A stretch of 54,839 nucleotides of DNA from Lentimicrobiaceae bacterium (GTDB lineage: Bacteria; Bacteroidota; Bacteroidia; Bacteroidales; JAGONC01): assembly GCA_017993235.1 (NCBI GenBank), contig JAGONC010000022.1, positions 1 through 54,839 on the forward strand, read 5' to 3'. This document shows, piece after piece, positions 32,134 through 40,031 of the stretch. The notes under the pieces were generated by a model. It made no database searches, had not been told where the DNA came from, and saw only the letters and a program-made list of their open reading frames with translations. Made by a program: the position numbers and the translations under genes. Within the stretch, counting starts at the first letter, position 1. Every line of letters starts with the position of its first letter.

Positions 32134-35100
32134 ATGAAAACATTCATAAAAATTTTATTTGCCCTGGCCGCACTCACGGCCCTGGGCTGGACATTCAGGG
32201 AGAATAATCCTTTTCAGGGAACCATGCAAAAAAAGGATGCTGATAAAACAGCTCTGGCCCCTGCAACAGACCGGTCTTATCATGAAGGGATAATTACTGT
32301 AAAGCTCAAACCCGGTACCGGCGATTTCGGAAAGCAGAACGGTGCGGTTCATTTCGGTATTTCAACCCTGGATGAAAAAATCGCCGCATTTCAGGCATAC
32401 CAGCTCGAAAAACGATTCAGGTACAATCCTGCCAAACTCCGGAGCGGACTGCCCGACCTGTCGCGGATCTATAAGCTTTCATTTCCGGAAAGCTTCTCAG
32501 TGATCGAGGTGGCCGAAGCTTTTGCCTCCGATCCGAATGTGGAATACGCCGAACCCATCCCTGTCATGTACCTGGCCGTCGAACCGAATGATGCGATGTA
32601 CAGCCAGCTGGAGCACCTGCCCCAGATCTTCGCCCCGCAGGCATGGGAAATTCACAAGGGGGAGAACGGCGACCAGGATGTGGTGATCGCCATCGTTGAT
32701 ACCGGTGTCGATTGGGATCATGTGGACCTGCAGAGCAACGTCTGGCAGAACCTGGCCGAAGATGCCGACGGTGATGGCCATACAATGGAATATGATGGAA
32801 CAAAATGGGTGCTCGATCCAGGTGACCTGAACAATGTGGATGATGAAGGGGATGGCTTTACGGATGATCTGCTGGGCTGGAATTTCATTACAAATTCGGG
32901 AGATCCCAATCCCATCCCCAGCAATCCCCTGGCAGGTCATGGCACACACTGTGCCGGTATCTCGAATGGCGCCACCAACAACGGTACCGGCATCGCCAGC
33001 ATCAGCTGGAACCTTAAGGTGATGGGGATCTGCGTTGACGCTAACAATTCAATACCGTACGGCTGGGATGGAATCATCTATGCTGCCGAAAATGGCGCGG
33101 ATATCATTTCCAACAGCTACGGGGGGCCCACTTATTCCCAGGCCGGTCAGGATGTCGTGACGTATGCCACCGGGCTTGGCAGCATCGTGCTCGGATGTGC
33201 CCATAATTGGGATAATACAGAGTTAATTTATCCTGCCAGTTTCAGGGGTGTTATTTCCGTTGCTGCCGTGGAGGTGGATGACACCAAAACGGATTATTCG
33301 AACTTTAACTTGCTGGTGGATGTCTCCGCTCCCGGAGGCGGTTATCTGGGAGGGATCCTGAGTACTGTTCCTGGTAATATGTACGAAGCCTTGCAGGGGA
33401 CCTCCATGGCAACGCCAATGGTGGCGGGCTGTTTCGGGCTGCTGAAATCCTACCACCCCGACTGGACGAATGATCAATTGATTACCCGGCTGCTGGGCAC
33501 GGCCGACAACATCGACTCACTTAATCCCAACTATGTGAACATGCTCGGGACGGGACGGATCAATGCCTACCGGATGCTTGCAGAGGAGAATGTGAAGCCG
33601 ATGCTGAAACTGGAATTATCCTCCGTTACAGCAGCCGATGAAAACGGTAATGGCATCAATGAACAGGGTGAAACCGTCACGCTCAACTTCAGCCTGAGAA
33701 ATTATGCTGCGGGCCTGGACGCTGAAGATGTAGTCATCTCCATCCTGACCCAGGACCCGGAAATAACCATCATCAATGGATCGTACACCATGTATCTCCC
33801 TTCCGATACAACATTCAATATCAACAATCAATTTAAGATACAGGTCTCTCCAACCGTAAGCTCGCATATTGCGGAGATGACCCTCCATTTGGATACAGAT
33901 GCCACGATTCTGATGGGACAGGATATCCCGTTCCAGGTGCTTGTCGCCCCATCCGGGATCTTTGTTTTTGAAGGAGAACCTGGCGGTCAGGATTACAGCG
34001 GCAGCTTCATCGCTGGCTTCCTCAACCATCTCGGTTATGGTTATACCTATGCCAATACACTACCCTCCCTGATGGGATTCGAAACCGTGTTCCTTTCCTA
34101 TGGCAATGGCGGTGAAAGCATGGATATGGGCATTCCTTTTACGGAAAATACTTCAATCAGCATCCAGCAATACCTTCAAAGCGGGGGAAAACTCTATATC
34201 GAAAAGGGAGGTCTGTTCCGCAAAATGTCGATGGATGACTTTTCCAATAAAGTCATTATGAGGCAACTGTTTGGCGTAAACATGTTTATAGGATCAAGTG
34301 TCGAGAATCCGATCGATAGCCTTATGGGGGTGGAGGATACACCCGCTGAAGGAATCCTTTTTACGCAATCGGACCAGGTTTACAACTGGCACATCGACAA
34401 ACTCATACCTGCTGCAACAGCCAATACTCCTTTCTATGAGAATGACTATGGCAATGTGGCTCTGATGAACGACGGATCGGCCACTTATGGACATAAAACG
34501 TTCTATTCCGGTTATTCCCTGGCCGGGCTTCGTGACAGGAATGCCATAAGCTCAAGGTACAACGTTTTACTGAAAACGATGGAATTTTTTGGCTACAGCC
34601 TGCCCCAGGGATATATCCTCTCCAATTTCCTGGCAGAGAACACCCAGGGCAGTCTGCCATTGGAGGTTCACTTTACTGACATTTCCATCAGCGATCCCAA
34701 CTACCCCACTCTATCATGGAAATGGGATTTCAATGACGACGGCACTATTGATTCTTATGAAAAGGATCCGGTCTGGATCTGTAATGAAGGAGGTGAGTAC
34801 GATGTGAAACTGATCACATCCAACGGGATACGATCCGATACCCTCATTCTGGAGAAACTGATCACAGCCAACGCCGGTTACCTCGTCTGGGAGGGAGTCG
34901 AAAACGGAGATGATTACAGCGGGACGTTCATCAGGAATTATCTCCAGGAAAATGCCTACACGCTGACCTACCGGAACGAATTTCCAAAGAGCCTTGAGGG
35001 ATTCTCAGCAGTATTCCTGTCGTTCGGCAATTCCGGATCAGGAAAAACATCCATGGATGAGCAGATGGCATCTGTTCTGACAGAATATCTTGAGGGTGGC

Positions 35101-35784
35101 GGATACGTATACCTGGAAGGCGGCGATGCTTTAGGTCACGATCAGGCGTCTAACTCACAGTTGATCAACCTTTGCGGGCTGGCCGCTGCTTCAGATGGAG
35201 GGGAAAGCAATCCCATCAACAGCCTGGAAGGGAAACCTGCCGCCATCACCAATGGAATGGTCTTTACGGGCAGCAGCCAGACCTCCAGTGCCTCCATCGA
35301 CAAGTTTGCACCGTCATCCAACGGAGTGGCAGCTTTTTATGAAAGTGCTTACGGCACCGTGGCTGTACAGCAAAGCATTCCCGATGGCAGGAGAACCTTC
35401 TGCTTTTCTTATTCCCTGGCTGATCTTAATGACGGTGTCTATCCCAACACTCGTGAAGAACTGCTGCAACGTATTCTGAACTTCTTCGACATCTATACTG
35501 CACTTCCTGAGATTGCCGATAACACGATTGCCGGTTGCAGGGTTTATCCGAATCCGGTCTTTTCAATATCAGAGATTAAATATCAAATAGCAAAAAGCAA
35601 AAGTGTAGAGTTGAAAGTCTATGACTGCCGTGGGAGCGAAGTATACATGCTGGTAAATCAAGAACAGGCGCCGGGAGAATATATAGTTCCGTTTGATGTT
35701 ACCGATTTGCCGGTGGGGATCTATCTTGTCAGGCTGCAGGCGGGGGAGGACATTTCGATCGTAAAGGTGGCAGTAATGAAATAA
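32134..35784 (+). CDS. Subtilisin-family (S8) protease with PKD and T9SS sorting domains
   Basis: About 1216 residues from the ATG at 32134. Order: signal peptide; an N-terminal prodomain-like region (about 45-150); S8 catalytic domain with Asp in AIVDTGVDWDHVDL (about 190), His in GHGTHCAGI (about 270) and Ser in GTSMATPMVAG (about 423); a beta domain; a first VFEGEPGGQDYSGSFIAGFL module (about 610-820); a PKD domain (WKWDFNDDGTIDSYE, about 865); a second copy of the module (VWEGVENGDDYSGTFIRNYL, about 915-1120); and the sorting domain starting VYPNP. Secreted by T9SS. The 3' end of the gene and the sequence after it are nearly identical to those of the next gene. Confidence 0.92.
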   Translation: MKTFIKILFALAALTALGWTFRENNPFQGTMQKKDADKTALAPATDRSYHEGIITVKLKPGTGDFGKQNGAVHFGISTLDEKIAAFQAYQLEKRFRYNPAKLRSGLPDLSRIYKLSFPESFSVIEVAEAFASDPNVEYAEPIPVMYLAVEPNDAMYSQLEHLPQIFAPQAWEIHKGENGDQDVVIAIVDTGVDWDHVDLQSNVWQNLAEDADGDGHTMEYDGTKWVLDPGDLNNVDDEGDGFTDDLLGWNFITNSGDPNPIPSNPLAGHGTHCAGISNGATNNGTGIASISWNLKVMGICVDANNSIPYGWDGIIYAAENGADIISNSYGGPTYSQAGQDVVTYATGLGSIVLGCAHNWDNTELIYPASFRGVISVAAVEVDDTKTDYSNFNLLVDVSAPGGGYLGGILSTVPGNMYEALQGTSMATPMVAGCFGLLKSYHPDWTNDQLITRLLGTADNIDSLNPNYVNMLGTGRINAYRMLAEENVKPMLKLELSSVTAADENGNGINEQGETVTLNFSLRNYAAGLDAEDVVISILTQDPEITIINGSYTMYLPSDTTFNINNQFKIQVSPTVSSHIAEMTLHLDTDATILMGQDIPFQVLVAPSGIFVFEGEPGGQDYSGSFIAGFLNHLGYGYTYANTLPSLMGFETVFLSYGNGGESMDMGIPFTENTSISIQQYLQSGGKLYIEKGGLFRKMSMDDFSNKVIMRQLFGVNMFIGSSVENPIDSLMGVEDTPAEGILFTQSDQVYNWHIDKLIPAATANTPFYENDYGNVALMNDGSATYGHKTFYSGYSLAGLRDRNAISSRYNVLLKTMEFFGYSLPQGYILSNFLAENTQGSLPLEVHFTDISISDPNYPTLSWKWDFNDDGTIDSYEKDPVWICNEGGEYDVKLITSNGIRSDTLILEKLITANAGYLVWEGVENGDDYSGTFIRNYLQENAYTLTYRNEFPKSLEGFSAVFLSFGNSGSGKTSMDEQMASVLTEYLEGGGYVYLEGGDALGHDQASNSQLINLCGLAAASDGGESNPINSLEGKPAAITNGMVFTGSSQTSSASIDKFAPSSNGVAAFYESAYGTVAVQQSIPDGRRTFCFSYSLADLNDGVYPNTREELLQRILNFFDIYTALPEIADNTIAGCRVYPNPVFSISEIKYQIAKSKSVELKVYDCRGSEVYMLVNQEQAPGEYIVPFDVTDLPVGIYLVRLQAGEDISIVKVAVMK
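35565..35599 (+). repeat. Heptamer repeat inside the S8 protease sorting domain
   Basis: AATATCA, GAGATTA, AATATCA, AATAGCA, AAAAGCA in 7-bp register, coding for the first strand of the sorting domain. Equivalent arrays are at 37981-38015 and 51364-51391 in two other sorting domains. Confidence 0.6.
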
Positions 35785-35791
35785 ATTCAAT

Positions 35792-35862
35792 TCCCCCGGG
35801 CTTCAGCCCGGAGGAAGGAAAAACATACGCTGACTTACCCCGGGCTTCAGCCCGGGGATGGA
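35792..35862. repeat. Two CCGGGCTTCAGCCCGG palindromes
   Basis: Two near-identical GC-rich palindromes about 40 bp apart directly after the S8 protease stop, possibly acting as a terminator or mRNA stabiliser. Related copies follow the next gene at 38207-38410. Confidence 0.75.
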
Positions 35863-35923
35863 AACAACCTGAATAAACAGGGCAATGAAAACCAGAATGC
35901 GAATCACACAGATCTTACAGGTA

Positions 35924-35972
35924 AACACGGATTACATCAGTGTAAATCCGCCCGATCCGCGTCATCCGTGTT
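35924..35972. repeat. Inverted repeat AACACGGAT/ATCCGTGTT
   Basis: Perfect 9-bp arms 31 bp apart, part of a dispersed CACGGATTACA-type repeat. An open frame runs through it into the L-domain gene, but the signal peptide shows that translation starts later at 36020. Confidence 0.6.
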
Positions 35973-36019
35973 CGACTCATTTAAAAATGATCATGAATAA
36001 AATTTTAAACATTACGACT

Positions 36020-38200
36020 ATGAAAAAGCTAATCATGTTATTGATTGCGCTGGTTGGAATGAGCAGTGCAATGGCACAATGGGTACCGCAGAATTCCGGC
36101 ACGACGAATAATCTTAATTCAATTTATTTTACGAATGGGAATACAGGGTATGCGGTCGGTGATTTTGGCACCATCTTAAAAACAACCAACGGTGGTGGCT
36201 CTCCAGGTTGCTTGCCCGAAGGCATCACCTTCACCACCCAGGAACAGATTGATAATTTCCAAACCAATTATCCGGGGTGTACGGAGATTGAAGGGGATAT
36301 TTTTATAGTAGGAGCTTGGCCGTATGGAAACGATATAAATAATTTGAATGGCCTAAATACAATTACTTCGATTGGTGGAAATCTAACGGTAGATGGCTGC
36401 AGCAACCTAATTAATTTAACCGGACTTGAAAATCTGATCTCAGTGGCCGGAGATCTTATACTTAATGGCAATTATGCGATGACCAGTTTTACAGGACTTG
36501 AAAGTTTATCTTCTATTGGAGGGAAATTCTGGATTGGGATGTGTCATGGTTGCGGAGGATCACCCGAAGGTTTTTATGGTAATCCTTCATTAACCAGTGT
36601 TTCAGGTCTTGAAAACCTGGCTTCCATTGGAGGTGAGCTTCAAATTGGAGATAATAGTACTTTGACAAGTTTGGAAGGACTGGAGAATCTGCATTCCATT
36701 GCAGGTAGTTTGTATATTTTTTCAAATGACTCCCTGACCAGTCTATCTGGTTTAGAGAACCTAAATTCGATCCCGGGTGATTTTGTCATTTCTAATTTTT
36801 CGTTGGACAGTCTGTCTGGATTAGAAAATCTAACTTCTATAGAAGGAGACCTTATCATTAATTGGAATCATTCATTGACCAGTTTAAGCGGTATCGAAAA
36901 CATCAATGCAGCATCAATACAAAACCTGGAAATCACTAATAATATCTCTTTATCAACCTGTGAAGCACAAAGCATCTGTGATTACCTGGCAAGCCCCAAT
37001 GGAACAGTTGGGATTTATAATAACGCTACCGGTTGTAATAATCCTCCCGAAGTGGCAAGTGGCTGCGGAATTACACTTAATTGTTTACCTTATGGCAACT
37101 ACTATTTCTTTTCCCAATCCGACATTGATAGTTATCAATCTGGTTATTCCGGATGTGTTGATTTAGCAGGTAATGTTGAAATTAACGGGAGTGGGATCAA
37201 TGATTTATCAGGCTTAATTGGGTTATCTTCAGTTGAAGGAAATATCGACATTGGTAATTACAACAATGGTACATCACTTACCAACCTGTCAGGATTGGAT
37301 AGTCTTAATTTCTTAGGGGGCAGCCTTACAATCCGAAAAAATAATTACCTGTCAAACCTTACGGGATTGGAGAATCTGAATTTTATTGCCGGCGACCTTG
37401 CCATTCAAAGTAATTCATCCCTGGCAGAACTGACCGGATTAGATCATCTTGATTCCATTGGAGGAGGGTTAACAATAAATGAAAATCACCTTGAAAACAT
37501 GGAAGGGCTTGGTAGTTTAATAAACATTGGAGGAGGCTTTTCTATTGGCGGTGGATATGATAATGATTATCATCTTATTAGTCTATCAGGACTTGATTAT
37601 CTTACCTCAGTTGGAGCACTTAGCATTGCTTACACGATTGTCCTGAATGACATTTCAGGTTTAGCCAGTGTTTCCTCCATCGGTGGGTGGCTTAATCTTT
37701 TTGCGAACCATTCCCTGACCAACCTTTCTGGATTAGACAATATTGAGCCTGCATCAGTTTCAAACCTTTCTATCACGTATAACAACAAACTATCTACCTG
37801 CGAAGTAAAAAGCATTTGCGATTATTTAGCCGCCCCGAATGGTGAGATTTATATTCATAATAACGCCCCCGGCTGCAACAGCCCGGAGGAAGTGGAGGCG
37901 GCTTGCACGGTGGGAGCTGGAGAGTCGGCGGTCGGCGGTCAGCAGTCAGCGGTCAGCGTGTATCCGAATCCCACTTTTTCAAGATCAGAGATCAAATATC
38001 AAATTTCAAAGAGCAAAAGTGTTATGTTGAAAATAGTGGATGTCTGTGGGAGTGAGGTATGCACGCTGGTCAATGAAGAACAGGCGCCGGGGGAATACAA
38101 TGTTGCTTTCAATGCTTCCAGGCTTCCGGCGGGGATCTATCTTGTCAGGCTGCAGGCGGGGGAGGACATTTCGATCGTAAAGGTGGTAGTAATGAAATAA
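36020..38200 (+). CDS. Receptor L-domain/leucine-rich surface protein with T9SS sorting domain
   Basis: About 726 residues from the ATG at 36020 (MKKLIMLLIALVGMSSAMAQ signal). After the signal comes one Ycf48/BNR-like blade (WVPQNSGTTNNLNSIYF, TGYAVGDFGTILKTTNGG, about 21-62). Two receptor-L-like blocks follow, each opening with CLPEG/Y...ITF or YYF, S/EQ.DxxQxxYPGC and holding many LTSLSGLENLxSIxGxLxI repeats (about 65-400 and 405-640), each closing with an LSTCE...ICDYLA cap. The sorting domain begins VYPNP (about 645). Surface-exposed binding protein by inference. The Ycf48 blade looks like a leftover from another gene fused to the 5' end. Confidence 0.85.
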   Translation: MKKLIMLLIALVGMSSAMAQWVPQNSGTTNNLNSIYFTNGNTGYAVGDFGTILKTTNGGGSPGCLPEGITFTTQEQIDNFQTNYPGCTEIEGDIFIVGAWPYGNDINNLNGLNTITSIGGNLTVDGCSNLINLTGLENLISVAGDLILNGNYAMTSFTGLESLSSIGGKFWIGMCHGCGGSPEGFYGNPSLTSVSGLENLASIGGELQIGDNSTLTSLEGLENLHSIAGSLYIFSNDSLTSLSGLENLNSIPGDFVISNFSLDSLSGLENLTSIEGDLIINWNHSLTSLSGIENINAASIQNLEITNNISLSTCEAQSICDYLASPNGTVGIYNNATGCNNPPEVASGCGITLNCLPYGNYYFFSQSDIDSYQSGYSGCVDLAGNVEINGSGINDLSGLIGLSSVEGNIDIGNYNNGTSLTNLSGLDSLNFLGGSLTIRKNNYLSNLTGLENLNFIAGDLAIQSNSSLAELTGLDHLDSIGGGLTINENHLENMEGLGSLINIGGGFSIGGGYDNDYHLISLSGLDYLTSVGALSIAYTIVLNDISGLASVSSIGGWLNLFANHSLTNLSGLDNIEPASVSNLSITYNNKLSTCEVKSICDYLAAPNGEIYIHNNAPGCNSPEEVEAACTVGAGESAVGGQQSAVSVYPNPTFSRSEIKYQISKSKSVMLKIVDVCGSEVCTLVNEEQAPGEYNVAFNASRLPAGIYLVRLQAGEDISIVKVVVMK
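37924..37958 (+). repeat. Heptamer tandem repeat GTCRGCR, five units, in coding sequence
   Basis: GTCGGCG, GTCGGCG, GTCAGCA, GTCAGCG, GTCAGCG code for a SAVGGQQSAVS linker directly before VYPNP of the sorting domain. Same family as 24169 and 38887. Confidence 0.85.
37981..38015 (+). repeat. Heptamer repeat inside the L-domain protein sorting domain
   Basis: AAGATCA, GAGATCA, AATATCA, AATTTCA, AAGAGCA in 7-bp register, at the same place of the sorting domain as 35565-35599. Confidence 0.6.
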
Positions 38201-38206
38201 ATTCAA

Positions 38207-38410
38207 TTCCCCCGGACTTCAGCCTGGGGGAAGGAAAAACATACGCTGACGTACCCCGAGCTTCAGCCCGGGGAAGGAAAGGACACAACACTACCGGGCT
38301 TTAGCCCTAAACCTGATAAGAAAATGAGATACTCACATACGCTGGTTCACTTTGGGGCTAAAGCCCGGAATTCGTTGAGCAGCCTGAACCCCCGCGCTAA
38401 AGCGCTGGGT
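38207..38410. repeat. Cluster of GGGCT..AGCCC palindromes
   Basis: At least five related palindromes, including CCCCGAGCTTCAGCCCGGGG, CCGGGCTTTAGCCC, GGGGCTAAAGCCC and CGCGCTAAAGCGC. The first two and their spacer are nearly identical to 35792-35862. No gene lies in this stretch (38201-38475). Confidence 0.75.
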
Positions 38411-38429
38411 AAGTCAAAAAATAACCATT

Positions 38430-38463
38430 AATCACGCGAGGCCCTGCGGGCCGAGCAAATCAC
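38430..38463 (+). repeat. Hairpin repeat family, truncated copy
   Basis: Has AATCACGCGAG, the stem GGCCC-tgc-GGGCC and GAGCAAATCAC, but the AGCGAAGCGTAATGAC tail is lost. It lies 12 bp before the truncated response regulator gene. Confidence 0.75.
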
Positions 38464-38475
38464 AACGAATAACAA

Positions 38476-38883
38476 ATGATCCGCACCCTTATCATTGACG
38501 ACGAGCCCCACATCCGGGATACACTGGCCAAAATACTGGCTCGCCACTGCCCGCAAACACGGGTGATGGGAACCGCCTCCGATGTGGCAGGCGGCATTGA
38601 GGCGATCAAACGGCTAAAACCCAGCCTGGTGCTGCTGGATATTCATTTACCCGACGGGACCGGCTTCGATGTACTGCATGCCCTGGAAAGGATTGACTTC
38701 AGGGTGATCTTCATCTCAGCGATGGATAAGGAGACAATCCAGGCGTTCCGGCTGAGCGGCATGGAATACCTCCTTAAGCCCGTCAGCCCGATTGATCTGT
38801 CTGATGCAGTGAAACGGGTGATAATGTCTGACGAAAGAGGATTTACCTTACAGTTGCGGGCGTTGGAAATGAATGTCAAGTAG
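38476..38883 (+). CDS. Response regulator receiver protein lacking its LytTR domain
   Basis: 135 residues, a receiver domain very like that of the regulator at 23413: IDDEPHIRDTLAKIL, phosphoacceptor Asp in LVLLDIHLPDGTGFD (about 55), VIFISAMDKET, YLLKPVSPIDL. It ends in the linker (LQLRALEMNVK) where the full-length paralogue continues to LytTR, and the TAG is followed at once by a heptamer repeat. It may be a functional single-domain receiver or a decayed gene. No partner kinase is adjacent. Confidence 0.75.
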   Translation: MIRTLIIDDEPHIRDTLAKILARHCPQTRVMGTASDVAGGIEAIKRLKPSLVLLDIHLPDGTGFDVLHALERIDFRVIFISAMDKETIQAFRLSGMEYLLKPVSPIDLSDAVKRVIMSDERGFTLQLRALEMNVK

Positions 38884-38886
38884 CCG

Positions 38887-38914
38887 GTCGGCGGTCAGCA
38901 GTCGGCGGTCAGCG
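38887..38914 (+). repeat. Heptamer tandem repeat GTCRGCR, four units
   Basis: GTCGGCG, GTCAGCA, GTCGGCG, GTCAGCG directly after the truncated regulator's stop, followed by GAAAATGACAATGAA and a hairpin repeat: the same order as at 24169-24265. Confidence 0.85.
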
Positions 38915-38926
38915 AAAATGACAATG

Positions 38927-38975
38927 AATTACGCGAGGCGCGCAGCGCCGAGCAAATCACAGCGAAGCGTAATGG
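38927..38975 (+). repeat. Hairpin repeat family, single copy with complete outer stem
   Basis: Stem GGCGC-gca-GCGCC. In this copy the outer ends ATTACGC and GCGTAAT are perfect complements, so the whole unit can fold into an outer stem holding two hairpins. Confidence 0.85.
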
Positions 38976-38981
38976 CAACGG

Positions 38982-39054
38982 TCCCATCAAAAAGCAGTAT
39001 CTTTGGGAAATTCACAGCGTCGCCAGAAGGCTTTTTCAACTTGGCAGAGAATGA
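38982..39054 (+). pseudogene. DUF4386 gene ghost, C-terminal pieces
   Basis: AAAAAGCAGTATCTTTGG..AAATTCACAGC and GTCGCCAGAAGGCTTTTTC..GGCAGAGAATGA match 23128-23157 and 23269-23302 of the DUF4386 gene, with about 110 bp between them deleted and the frame shifted. The TGA at 39052 overlaps the ATG of the patatin gene. Confidence 0.65.
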
Positions 39055-39929
39055 AAAAAAATGTTGCGTTGGTGCTCTCCAGCGGCGGAGCCAGAGGCTT
39101 CGCCCATATCGGGGTGATCAACACCCTGGAACAGGCCGGTTTTAAGATCACTTCCATTGCGGGAACATCCATGGGAGCTGTGGTGGGCGGAATCTATGCC
39201 ACTGGTCAGCTCAGGGTGTTCGAGGATTTTGCCCGATCGCTGAACCTCAAGGAGGTATGGAGACTTACTGACCTGGCCTTCAGTAAAAACGGTCTGGTAA
39301 AGGGAAACAGGATCATCAAAAAAATGAAGGAAATCGTTCCTGACCGTAACATAGAAGATCTGCCTATCCCCTACTGTGCGGTCGCAACAGATATCGTCAG
39401 TGGCACCGAAAAGGTCTTTTACAGTGGGAGCCTGTACGACGCCATCCGGGCATCCATCTCCATTCCAACCTTCTTTGAGCCATTCAGGATCGGTGAAAAT
39501 TATTATGTGGATGGTGGCTTACTGAATCCCGTTCCCGTTCATCATATTCAGCGAAAAGATAAAGATCTGCTGGTGATCGTGGATGTGAATGCCATAGTAC
39601 CCTATGAAAGAGCCCGAATATCACCTCCCATCCAGCAGGAGCATCAGCATTACAAATATTTCAAACTGTTCCACAGCCTGTTTAGTGAATCCGTTCCCGA
39701 AAATAAGGCAGACCGGATCGGCTTATTTGCGCTGACCAATAAAAGCCTCGGACTGATGGTTCACCGGATCTCGCGCCTGACCATCGAAGGCTATCCGTAT
39801 GATCTTTTGATCAGCGTTTCGCGCGATATGTTTGGTACGTACGATTTTTATAAAGCGAGCGAGATCATTGAAGAAGGAGCACTGGCTGCAAAAAAGGCCC
39901 TGGAGGAATATAATAAGGAAAATTGTTAG
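39051..39929 (+). CDS. Patatin-like phospholipase
   Basis: About 292 residues from the ATG at 39051; the upstream 16 codons belong to the ghost and are not part of the protein. Catalytic features: oxyanion SSGGARGFAHIG (residues 10-21), nucleophile elbow GTSMG (Ser 40), and catalytic Asp in YYVDGGLLNPVPV (about 154, DGG). The C-terminal region has HRISRLTIEGYPYD. No signal peptide, so cytoplasmic or loosely membrane-associated. These enzymes are acyl hydrolases acting on membrane phospholipids. Confidence 0.92.
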   Translation: MKKNVALVLSSGGARGFAHIGVINTLEQAGFKITSIAGTSMGAVVGGIYATGQLRVFEDFARSLNLKEVWRLTDLAFSKNGLVKGNRIIKKMKEIVPDRNIEDLPIPYCAVATDIVSGTEKVFYSGSLYDAIRASISIPTFFEPFRIGENYYVDGGLLNPVPVHHIQRKDKDLLVIVDVNAIVPYERARISPPIQQEHQHYKYFKLFHSLFSESVPENKADRIGLFALTNKSLGLMVHRISRLTIEGYPYDLLISVSRDMFGTYDFYKASEIIEEGALAAKKALEEYNKENC

Positions 39930-40031
39930 ATTTTAAAATTCTGCAATCCAATCCACAATCGCCTTCTCCTTTAACTTCGCCTCCTACTTCGTATGTTCGT
40001 ATGTTGGATATTCATTCAGGGAATCCCCGCC

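Noticed and set aside
35885..36019. N-terminal extension of the L-domain protein
   Set aside because: The extra 45 codons run through a dispersed CACGGATTACA-type repeat and precede a perfect signal peptide; translation from 36020 is much more likely.
39930..40031. Terminator or repeat between patatin and M16 genes
   Set aside because: Only a short TTCGTATG-type doublet is seen; no convincing hairpin.
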